Positions 57,551 through 64,000 of a DNA stretch of 64,000 nt are shown one piece after another. Source of the DNA: JACDEA01 sp963742585 (GTDB taxonomy: Bacteria; Actinomycetota; Acidimicrobiia; Acidimicrobiales; JACDEA01). The position numbers and the translations under genes were made by a program. The DNA lies in assembly GCA_963742585.1 (NCBI GenBank), contig CAVUMI010000006.1, positions 1 through 64,000 of the forward strand, read 5' to 3'. The number at the start of each line of letters is the position of its first letter. Within the stretch, counting starts at the first letter, position 1. The notes beneath the pieces were generated by a model that saw only the letters and a program-made list of their open reading frames with translations, was not told the origin of the DNA and did no database searches.

Positions 57551-58387
57551 ATGCTCTGTATGCGAAATGGGTCAACTGCAGCAACCGAAGAGGCGCTCGT
57601 CCGCGAGCACCTCAACCTCGTTCACTACGCCGTCGCCGACATGTCAGCCCGGCTCCCGAAGCACGTGTCGCGAGACGATCTCGTCTCCGCCGGCATGGCC
57701 GGGCTCGCGCAAGCGGCCCGAAGCTTCGATCCCGATCGTGGGATCCGCTTCGACCGGTATGCATCGGGCCGGATCCGCGGTGCACTGCTGGACGAACTTC
57801 GCAGCTGCGACTGGGCCAGCCGCACCGTTCGCACCCGCGCCCGCCGCGTGTCGGAGGCCAACGATGCACTGATGGCCAAGCTGGGCCGCACGCCCACCCC
57901 CGACGAGCTCGCCAGCCACCTCGGCTGCGACCGCAGCGAGGTCGAGGGCAACGCCGCCGACGTCCATCGGGCCGTGGTCCTCAACTACGAGTCGCTGTTC
58001 GCCGAGAGCACCGCCGAGGAGATGCTCGCATCGACCGCACCCACCCCCGACGAGATCATCGTCGACCGTGAGCGCAAGGCCTACCTGGTTGACGCGGTCG
58101 CAGCACTACCCGAGCGTCTGCGCCAAGTGGTCATGGGCTATTTCTTCGAGGAGCGGTCGATGGCCGACCTCGGCGAGGAGCTCGGCGTGAGCGAGTCCCG
58201 CATCTCGCAGATGCGCGCCGAAGCGCTCTCGTTCCTCCGTGACGGCATGACCGCACAGCTCGACGATGACGAGCCGGCCGCACCGGCAGCAACGGCCACG
58301 GGGCGCACGAGCCGGCGCCGCCAGGCCTACCGCGACGCGGTGGCCGGGCGCTCGACGTACCAGTCCCGCGTGGCGCCGCGCGCCTGA
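57551..58387 (+). CDS. FliA/WhiG-type sigma factor
   Basis: A 278-residue group 3 sigma-28 type factor: region 2 in LVREHLNLVHYAVADMSARLPKHVSRDDLVSAGMAGLAQAARSFDPDRG (in parts: DDLVSAGMAGLAQAARSF; RFDRYASGRIRGALLDELR), region 3 in LGRTPTPDELASHLG, and region 4 in LPERLRQVVMGYFFEERSMADLGEELGVSESRISQMRAEAL. It directs transcription of motility or developmental genes. No flagellar structural gene is visible in the window. The C-terminal RRRQAYRDAVAGRSTYQSR tail is not standard. It starts at ATG 57551, divergent from the degenerate response regulator. Confidence 0.92.
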   Translation: MLCMRNGSTAATEEALVREHLNLVHYAVADMSARLPKHVSRDDLVSAGMAGLAQAARSFDPDRGIRFDRYASGRIRGALLDELRSCDWASRTVRTRARRVSEANDALMAKLGRTPTPDELASHLGCDRSEVEGNAADVHRAVVLNYESLFAESTAEEMLASTAPTPDEIIVDRERKAYLVDAVAALPERLRQVVMGYFFEERSMADLGEELGVSESRISQMRAEALSFLRDGMTAQLDDDEPAAPAATATGRTSRRRQAYRDAVAGRSTYQSRVAPRA

Positions 58388-58406
58388 CCCGCACCATGAT
58401 GAGCGC

Positions 58407-59186
58407 ATGGCGCTCGTCCTCGTCACCGGCGGGTCCGGAACGCTCGGTCGCCCACTTGTCGCGCGCCTCCTCGGCGCGGGGCACGACGTCCGGGTTCTGA
58501 GCCGGCAGTCATCGCCCCGCCTACCCGAGGGCGCCACGGTCGTACGGGGTGACCTCCGCTCCGGCGAGGGTCTCGCCGCGGCGGTGGCCGACGTCGACGT
58601 GATCGCCCACTGCGCGTCCAGTCCCTTCCGTCACACCCGCGACACCGATGTCGCCGGGACGCGTCGGCTCGTTGCCGCGGCCACCGCGGCGGGCAGCAGC
58701 GCGCTCCCGCACCTCGTGTACATCTCGATCGTCGGCGTCGACCGGATCCCGTTCGCGTACTACCGCCAGAAGTACGCGGCCGAGCAGGTGGTGACCGAGT
58801 CGGGGCTGCCCTGGACGATCTTCCGGGCCACGCAGTTCCACGAGTTGCTGGACTACATGTTCAGCCGGATGCGCATCGCGCTGTTCGCGCTCGGTGGCCT
58901 CCGCTTCCAGGTGCTCGACGCCGGCGAGTGCGCAGCGCGGCTCGCAGAGATCGTGGGCCAGCCGCCGGCTGGTCGGGTCGCCGACATGGGCGGCCCCGAA
59001 GCGCGGACGATGGCCGACCTCGCTCGCACCTATCGCCGAGCGCGGCGGTGGCGCCGACCGGTGCTGACCATCCCCGTCCCCGGGAAGGCAGCCGGGGCAG
59101 TGAAAGCGGGACACAACCTCGCCCCCGACTACGCCGACGGAACGATTACGTGGGAGCAGTGGTTGACGGACCACTACGCCGCGTGA
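58407..59186 (+). CDS. NAD(P)H-binding SDR (atypical)
   Basis: A 259-residue Rossmann protein with VLVTGGSGTLGRPLVARLLGAGHDV, VVRGDL and YISIVGVDRIPFAYYRQKYAAEQVVTESGLPWTIFRATQFHEL. These features fit atypical extended SDRs, NmrA- or NAD(P)H-binding type, close to complex I accessory or epimerase-like proteins, which often act as regulators or reductases. ATG 58407 sits 19 bases after the sigma factor stop. It overlaps the RidA-like gene by four bases (GTGA) and so is translationally coupled to it. No substrate can be named. Confidence 0.85.
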   Translation: MALVLVTGGSGTLGRPLVARLLGAGHDVRVLSRQSSPRLPEGATVVRGDLRSGEGLAAAVADVDVIAHCASSPFRHTRDTDVAGTRRLVAAATAAGSSALPHLVYISIVGVDRIPFAYYRQKYAAEQVVTESGLPWTIFRATQFHELLDYMFSRMRIALFALGGLRFQVLDAGECAARLAEIVGQPPAGRVADMGGPEARTMADLARTYRRARRWRRPVLTIPVPGKAAGAVKAGHNLAPDYADGTITWEQWLTDHYAA

Positions 59187-59575
59187 GTCGCCAGCGGATC
59201 TCGTCGGGATCGCCGTTCGAAGCGACGATCGGCTTCAGCCGCGCCGTTCGTGTGGGCGACACGGTGGTGGTATCCGGCACCGCGCCGGTCTGGCCCGACG
59301 GCTCGTGCGACCCCGATGTGGCCGTGCAGGCGCGTCGCTGCCTCGAGATCATCGAACTGGCGTTACGGGAGGCGGGCGCGGCCCTGTCCGATGTCGTCCG
59401 CACGCGCATGTTCCTGACCAACGCGGCCGACGCCGACGCGGTCGGCGCAGCACACGGTGAAGTGTTCGCCGACATCCGTCCCGCGGCAACCATGGTCGTG
59501 GTGTCCGCCCTCCTCGACCCCCGCTGGAAGGTCGAGATCGAAGCCGACGCGGTACTAGACGGCGCCGGTGAGTAG
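59183..59575 (+). CDS. RidA (YjgF/YER057c/UK114) family protein
   Basis: A 130-residue product with ISSGSPFEATIGFSRAVRVGDTVVVSGTAPVW near the N-terminus, AVQARRCLEIIELALREAGAALSDVVRTRMFLTNAADADAVGAAHGEVF, and RPAATMVVVSALLDPRWKVEIEADAV at the end with the conserved Arg and Glu. RidA proteins deaminate reactive enamine/imine intermediates in the cytoplasm. GTG 59183 overlaps the upstream stop. It converges with uppP with a 21-base overlap. Confidence 0.9.
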   Translation: MSRQRISSGSPFEATIGFSRAVRVGDTVVVSGTAPVWPDGSCDPDVAVQARRCLEIIELALREAGAALSDVVRTRMFLTNAADADAVGAAHGEVFADIRPAATMVVVSALLDPRWKVEIEADAVLDGAGE

Positions 59576-60376
59576 GAGGACGGCGGCGATGGCCGCGGCG
59601 GTGAGGCGGTAGTAGCCGAATACCGCGAAGCTGCCGCGTTCGAGATAGCCGAGCATCCAGCGCACCGCGATCACCGCCGATGCGAAGGCCACGACGAAGC
59701 CGACCGCCGGGGCCAGCAGCCCATACGAGTCGACGATGTCGCCGCCGTGCTGAAGGGCATCGAACGCGGTCGCAGCCCCCAGGGTGAGCAGCCCGAGCAG
59801 GAAGCTGAACTCGACCGCCGCGGGCAGGGCGAGTCCGAGCGCGGCGGCAGCCAGGATCGTGACCAGGCTGCGGCTCACGCCCGGCCACAAAGCCAGCGCT
59901 TGGGCGAAGCCGATGATGAGTGCGGATCGGATCGTCAACCCCTGGAGGTTCAACCCCGTGCGACGGATGTGCGGCGTCGCCACCAGGATCACCACGCCAC
60001 CGACCGCCCAGGCGGCGGCGACCGGGCCCACGCCGAACAGGTTGTCCTTGATGGTGTCGCCCAGCGCCAACGCGATCACCGCGGCGGGAACGAACGCGAC
60101 GAACAGCATCGTCAGCAGCTGCCGCCCGGCGGCGTCGCGTCCGGCGACGCCCGAAAGCATCGACCCGATCCGCTCGCGGTAGAGCACGGCCACGGCGAGG
60201 ATCGCACCGGCCTGAATCACGACCACATACGCGTCGGCCGCCGCGCCCCGGAGATCGAGCAGCCGCTCGGCGACGGTGAGGTGGCCGGTCGAGCTGATCG
60301 GGAGGAATTCGGTGATCCCCTCGATGATCCCGAGGACGATCGCCGCGGGTATCTCGAGAACCGACGAGTCAGCCAA
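59555..60376 (-). CDS. uppP: Undecaprenyl-diphosphatase
   Basis: A 273-residue integral membrane phosphatase with the N-terminal catalytic motif LGIIEGITEFLPISSTGHL and the second motif GVSRSLVTILAAAALGL, plus about seven or eight hydrophobic segments. It dephosphorylates undecaprenyl diphosphate to the monophosphate carrier for cell-wall synthesis and confers bacitracin tolerance. It starts MADSSVLEIPAAIV. The gene overlaps the HelR-like gene end (60369) by eight bases, so both may be transcribed together. Confidence 0.95.
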   Translation of the reverse strand: MADSSVLEIPAAIVLGIIEGITEFLPISSTGHLTVAERLLDLRGAAADAYVVVIQAGAILAVAVLYRERIGSMLSGVAGRDAAGRQLLTMLFVAFVPAAVIALALGDTIKDNLFGVGPVAAAWAVGGVVILVATPHIRRTGLNLQGLTIRSALIIGFAQALALWPGVSRSLVTILAAAALGLALPAAVEFSFLLGLLTLGAATAFDALQHGGDIVDSYGLLAPAVGFVVAFASAVIAVRWMLGYLERGSFAVFGYYRLTAAAIAAVLLLTGAV

Positions 60377-62459
60377 CTGTGGCCAGGGCGTCGGGGAGCG
60401 GCTCGGCGTGCACCACGGTGAGGCGCTGGGTCGGCCGGGTCAGCGCGACGAACAAGGCCCGCAGCCCTTGCGGCGACTCGGCGACGATCCGCGCCGGCTC
60501 CACGACAACGACGCCGTCGAACTCGAGGCCCTTCACGACGTCAACTGCTACGAGCGTGATCGCCGCGTCGAGCCCGTGGGTCGCCGGCTCACCGAAGGGC
60601 ACTTCCGCGGCCCGCAGATCGCGCCCGAGTTCCTCGACCATCGCCGGCGGGCAGATGATGGCCACGGTGCCGTTGCCGAACTCCTCCTGCAGCCGTCGCG
60701 CCGCCCTGGCCACCTCATAGGCGAGTTCGCTCGCCGCGACCTGCACGATGGCGGGCTCGACACCCGTCTCCCGTACCGAACTCGGCGCGGCCATCCCGGG
60801 CGCGGCCGCTTCCAGCACACGCGCCGCTAGACGCATGACCTCGGCCGGGGTGCGGTAGTTGACGCTCAACTCCGTGACCCGCGCGCCGTCACGGCCGGTC
60901 GGCAGGTGCTCGAGAACTTCACCCCACCCTTGCGGCGCCCAATGGCCGGTGGCTTGGGCGATGTCACCCACCACCGTCATCGAACCCGACAACGATCGAC
61001 GACCCAGCACGCGGAGCTGCATGGGTGAGAGGTCCTGCGCCTCGTCCACCACGATGTGGCCGAAGCCGCGAATCGCGTCGGCGTCAGTCTGCCGGCGGCG
61101 CGGCCCCAGCGCGACCCGCGCCTCGTCGAGCACGGCGATGTCGGCCGCCGTCCACGGGATCTCCTCGAAGCTGGACGATCGGTCGCGGCGCAACGCCCGC
61201 CACTCGTCGTCGCTCAGTACGCCCTTGCCGGCGGACCGAAGCAGCGCGGGGGCGCCGTAGAGGTCGTGCAGCAGTTCCTCGGCGATCAACGCCGGCCACA
61301 TCCGGTCGAGGGCGCCGGCCAGTTCGGGAACGCCGCGCAGCTGGTCACCCAGCTCGTCGTGATCTACCAGCGCAGCCTCCCCCAACTGGGCGACGAGGCG
61401 GCGCACGACAAGGCCTTCGAGTTGCCGGCGGCGGGCGTTGTGCGTGCCCGCCCGGCGCCGCACGGTCGAGACCAGCGACGTGCTGTCGGCCGCAGTGAGT
61501 CGGAGTAACCGGGCGCCGAACGGAATCACGGCGTCCTCGCGCAACGGACGCTGGCGGTCCCGGATGGCGCGGGCAATCACCGAGGTCATGCGCGCGTCGC
61601 CCTTGACCTTGGCCGCTCGCGCCGAATCCACTCCGCGGACGCGCGGGCCTCCAGCGACGCCGGTGATCGATGAGAGCACCGCGCCGGTCTCGCCCAGCGA
61701 CGGCAGTACGTGGTTGATGTAGCGAAGGAAAACCGGGTTCGGACCGACGACGAGCACCCCTTGGCGCTCGAGCGGGAAGCGGTGCGTATAGAGGAGGTAC
61801 GCAGCGCGGTGAAGCGCGACTGCCGTCTTGCCAGTGCCGGGACCGCCTTGCACAACGAGCACGCCATGCAGCGGTGCACGGATCACCTCGTCCTGTTCGC
61901 GCTGGACGGTGGCCACGATGTCCCGCATCCGACCGGAACGGCTGCGCTCCAGGGCAGCGAGCAGCGCGCCGCTCCCGGCCACGGCGTCGCCGTCCTCGCC
62001 GTCGCCCAGCGAGAACACCTCGTCCTCGATGGCCTCGATATGGCGCCCCTCGGTGAGGAAGTGGCGGCGCCGGCGCAGGCCCATTGGTTCCCGCGGCGTG
62101 GCGCGGTAGAAGGGCTCAGCGATCGGAGCGCGCCAGTCCACGACGAGCGGCTCCTGGTCGGCCGCTGAGATGGCGAGCCGGCCGATGTAGAAGTGCTCCT
62201 CGCTCAAAGCATCGGGGTCCTCGGGCGCCTCGTCGATCCGCCCGAAGCACAGCGCCTCGTCGCCGATGTCGAGCTGATCGAGCCGGTGGAGGGCCGACTG
62301 GACCACGATTTCACGCTCGTGGATGGCCTGGGGCGTGCCGCGATTCTCCCGCAGGGCCGCGACCAGGCGTTCGGCCACCGACTCGCGCATAGCCGCCAGC
62401 CGTTCGTACGCCCCGTCGATATATGCCTGTTCAGCGGTCAGTTCGGGGTGTGCCGGCAC
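60369..62459 (-). CDS. HelD/HelR-like ATPase (UvrD-like)
   Basis: A 697-residue superfamily-1 ATPase of the HelD/HelR group: N-terminal helical arm (ELTAEQAYIDGAYERLAAMRE; EREIVVQSALHRLDQLD), Walker A GGPGTGKTAVALHRAAYLLY, HIVVDEAQDLSPMQLRVLGRRS (Walker B), ELSVNYRTPAEVMRLA and a late ALFVALTRPTQRLTVVHAE. HelR-type proteins remove or recycle stalled RNA polymerase and give rifampicin tolerance in actinobacteria. GTG 62459 (VPAHPELTAEQ) is chosen; the frame upstream to 62567 is Arg-rich and likely non-coding. It diverges from hemE. Confidence 0.9.
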   Translation of the reverse strand: MPAHPELTAEQAYIDGAYERLAAMRESVAERLVAALRENRGTPQAIHEREIVVQSALHRLDQLDIGDEALCFGRIDEAPEDPDALSEEHFYIGRLAISAADQEPLVVDWRAPIAEPFYRATPREPMGLRRRRHFLTEGRHIEAIEDEVFSLGDGEDGDAVAGSGALLAALERSRSGRMRDIVATVQREQDEVIRAPLHGVLVVQGGPGTGKTAVALHRAAYLLYTHRFPLERQGVLVVGPNPVFLRYINHVLPSLGETGAVLSSITGVAGGPRVRGVDSARAAKVKGDARMTSVIARAIRDRQRPLREDAVIPFGARLLRLTAADSTSLVSTVRRRAGTHNARRRQLEGLVVRRLVAQLGEAALVDHDELGDQLRGVPELAGALDRMWPALIAEELLHDLYGAPALLRSAGKGVLSDDEWRALRRDRSSSFEEIPWTAADIAVLDEARVALGPRRRQTDADAIRGFGHIVVDEAQDLSPMQLRVLGRRSLSGSMTVVGDIAQATGHWAPQGWGEVLEHLPTGRDGARVTELSVNYRTPAEVMRLAARVLEAAAPGMAAPSSVRETGVEPAIVQVAASELAYEVARAARRLQEEFGNGTVAIICPPAMVEELGRDLRAAEVPFGEPATHGLDAAITLVAVDVVKGLEFDGVVVVEPARIVAESPQGLRALFVALTRPTQRLTVVHAEPLPDALATVG

Positions 62460-62579
62460 ACCGACCTTTCGCCCACGTTCCCCCTGCACACGGCTGCGCA
62501 GGGAACAGGTCAGTTTAGCGGCTGTGCGCTCTGTCTCCCGCTCAACGGGCCGCTCGAGCCCAGCCACTACCGTCGTCCC

Positions 62580-63602
62580 GTGCCACCGACCAACGAGCGG
62601 TTCCTGCGGGCGTGCCGCCGCCAGCCGGTGGACACCACCCCGGTCTGGTTCATGCGTCAGGCCGGCCGCTCGCTCCCCGAATACCGGGCCCTCCGCGAGC
62701 GCTACGGGATGTTCGAGATCATGGCCAACGCGGAGCTGACTGCCGAGGTGACGCTCCAGCCGGTCCGGCGCCTCGGGGTCGACGCCGCCATTCTGTTCTC
62801 CGACATCGTCCTGCCGCTCGCGGCGGTCGGCATCGACGTCGAGATCAAACCCGGGGTCGGCCCGGTGTTCGCCGACCCTTTCCGCGACGCCGCCGACCTC
62901 GAACGCCTACGGCCCCTCGAGCCCGGGGCAGACATGCCCGCGGTGCTGGAGGCGATCGGGATCCTCACCGACGAGCTTGACGTCCCGCTTATCGGCTTCG
63001 CCGGCGCACCGTTCACCGTCGCCTCCTATTTCGTCGAGGGTGGCCCGTCGCGCGACTACGCCAAAACCAAGGTGCTGATGCGCAGCGAGCCCGCGCTGTT
63101 CGCCGCGCTACTCGATCGGCTGGCCGACATCGCGATCGCGTCGCTTCGTGCGCAAGTGGCTGCCGGCGCTTCGGCGGTGCAGCTCTTCGACAGTTGGGCC
63201 GGCGCGCTGGCGCCCGATGACTACCGCGGTCGCGTCGCGCCGGCCAGCGGGCGCATCTTCGCCGCGCTGGCCGACCTCGACGTCCCCCGCATCCACTTCG
63301 GTGTGGGTACCGGTGAGTTGCTGGCCGACATGGCCGCGGCCGGCGCTGATGTGGTCGGCGTCGACTGGCGCGTGCCGCTGGACGAGGCGTGGCGTCGCGT
63401 CGGGCCGAACCATGCCCTCCAGGGCAATCTCGACCCCGCACTGTGCGCCGCACCGTGGCCGGTCATCGAGACAGCCGCCCGTGACGTGCTGACGCGGGTT
63501 GGCGGCCGACCCGGTCACGTCTTCAACCTCGGCCATGGTGTGCTGCCCGAGACTGACCCCGACGTGCTGAAGCGCCTAGTCGAGCTGGTGCATGCCGGCT
63601 GA
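62580..63602 (+). CDS. hemE: Uroporphyrinogen decarboxylase
   Basis: A 340-residue HemE with VWFMRQAGRSLPEYRALRERYGMF (catalytic Arg/Asp region), FSDIVLPLAAVGIDVEIKPGVGP, ASYFVEGGPSRDYAKTK, FDSWAGALAPDDY, and the C-terminal GHVFNLGHGVLPETDPDVLKRLVELV. It decarboxylates the four acetate side chains of uroporphyrinogen III to coproporphyrinogen III. The GTG 62580 gives a normal start (VPPTNERFLRACRR). It overlaps hemH by 11 bases. hemE-hemH adjacency is a known haem operon pattern. Confidence 0.95.
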   Translation: MPPTNERFLRACRRQPVDTTPVWFMRQAGRSLPEYRALRERYGMFEIMANAELTAEVTLQPVRRLGVDAAILFSDIVLPLAAVGIDVEIKPGVGPVFADPFRDAADLERLRPLEPGADMPAVLEAIGILTDELDVPLIGFAGAPFTVASYFVEGGPSRDYAKTKVLMRSEPALFAALLDRLADIAIASLRAQVAAGASAVQLFDSWAGALAPDDYRGRVAPASGRIFAALADLDVPRIHFGVGTGELLADMAAAGADVVGVDWRVPLDEAWRRVGPNHALQGNLDPALCAAPWPVIETAARDVLTRVGGRPGHVFNLGHGVLPETDPDVLKRLVELVHAG

Positions 63603-64000
63603 CCTCCGCGGCGCGCTCCTCATGGCGTACGGAACGCCGGCGACCGAGGACGACGTCGAGGCGTACTACACCCACGTCCGCCACGGCCGCCCGCCGACAC
63701 CTGAGCTGCTCGCCGATTTGCGCCAGCGCTACGCGGCAATCGGCGGAACCTCGCCGCTGCTTTCGCGCACCCGCGCGCAGGCCGACGCGTTGCAGGCCGA
63801 ACTAGGCGACGGGTGGCGCGTCGCCCTCGGTATGAAGCACGCGTCACCGTTCATCGAGGACGGCGCAGCCCAGTTGCGCGACGCGGGCGCGACTCGATCG
63901 GTTGGCCTCGTACTCGCGCCGCACTACTCACGGCTGAGCGTGGGCGAGTACGCAGCGCGCGCCGAGGGCGTCGCCGTCGTCCCGCAGTGGCACCTCGAGC
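63592..64000 (+). CDS. hemH: Ferrochelatase-family protein, 3' end cut by window
   Basis: The reading frame from ATG 63592 is open to the window edge for 136 codons: MPADLRGALLMAYGTPAT, EDDVEAYYTHVRHGRPP, GGTSPLLSRTRAQADALQ, LGMKHASPFIEDGA and VLAPHYSRLSVGEY. The MAYGTP and GMKHASPFIEDG segments fit ferrochelatases/coproporphyrin ferrochelatases of actinobacteria, which insert iron into coproporphyrin or protoporphyrin. It overlaps the hemE stop by 11 bases. Its 3' part lies outside the window. Confidence 0.88.
   Translation, partial: MPADLRGALLMAYGTPATEDDVEAYYTHVRHGRPPTPELLADLRQRYAAIGGTSPLLSRTRAQADALQAELGDGWRVALGMKHASPFIEDGAAQLRDAGATRSVGLVLAPHYSRLSVGEYAARAEGVAVVPQWHLE

Noticed and set aside
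57551..58387. FliA-type sigma as sign of a flagellar cluster
   Set aside because: No flagellar gene is seen within the window; the small gene at 56435 has only weak FlgN-like similarity.
1..64000. tRNA, rRNA, riboswitch or transposase genes
   Set aside because: No cloverleaf, conserved rRNA segment, riboswitch core or transposase motif was found by eye; a covariance-model search would be needed to exclude small RNAs.

Overview
The window is GC-rich, densely coding DNA from an actinobacterium. Evidence for this includes a DinB/mycothiol-type enzyme, luciferase-like F420-type oxidoreductases, a DUF222/13E12 HNH protein, LAxTG-like wall anchors, a HelD/HelR-like ATPase, many GTG starts and many 4-bp ATGA/GTGA gene overlaps. 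An uncultured Acidimicrobiia-like lineage is my best guess, from gene content only. I see no rRNA, tRNA, CRISPR array, transposase or prophage gene.

Layout. 1-17.5 kb is an acyl-CoA/lipid (possibly steroid or isoprenoid) catabolic island: SnoaL-fold proteins, a cyclase-family enzyme, SDR, adenylate-forming ligases, enoyl-CoA hydratases, acyl-CoA dehydrogenases, amidase, MaoC hydratase, 3Fe-4S ferredoxin and two thiolase/DUF35 pairs, with a TetR regulator. 17.5-26.9 kb is cell envelope: a five-repeat surface protein with a sortase-type tail, a phytanoyl-CoA-dioxygenase pair, a HATPase, YqgE/AlgH, two tandem L,D-transpeptidases and a badly broken CocE-type hydrolase. 26.9-31.5 kb holds an AidB-like dehydrogenase, the HNH protein and an HtrA-like protease. 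31.6-38.4 kb is a branched-chain-amino-acid-type ABC system in which two permeases and two ATPases are fused into one polypeptide of about 1290 residues, flanked by a secreted protein of unknown role and a divergent binding protein. 38.4-46.8 kb has a THUMP methyltransferase, a phytoene-desaturase-like oxidoreductase divergent from an ECF sigma gene, a DUF3494 ice-binding-like surface protein, PaaX and LLM oxidoreductase genes, PsiE, a methyltransferase and a secreted protease. 46.9-53.5 kb is one six-gene minus-strand run: MurG-like glycosyltransferase, CBS-nucleotidyltransferase, LegB-like 4,6-dehydratase, haloalkane-dehalogenase-like hydrolase, acyl-CoA synthetase, delta-9-type desaturase. 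53.5-64 kb has an F420-type oxidoreductase, enoyl-CoA hydratase, rhodanese, PdxH, a degenerate response regulator beside a FliA/WhiG sigma factor, a RidA protein, UppP, a HelR-like ATPase, HemE and the start of HemH.

Two general properties matter. About ten genes carry apparent single-base frameshifts with conserved protein sequence resuming in another frame, and they cluster near 17.98-18.45 kb and 25.5-26.4 kb. This looks more like uncorrected indel errors in the assembly than real gene decay, so I give whole-gene spans. Gene pairs that face each other either overlap or nearly touch, or are separated by a long palindrome that probably acts as a bidirectional terminator. The best candidates for unusual biology are the four-domain fused ABC transporter, the MurG/CBS-NTase/LegB sugar cassette joined to a lipid operon, the ECF sigma/desaturase pair sharing a dyad with ECF-type -35 motifs, and several repeat or palindrome elements beside start codons.
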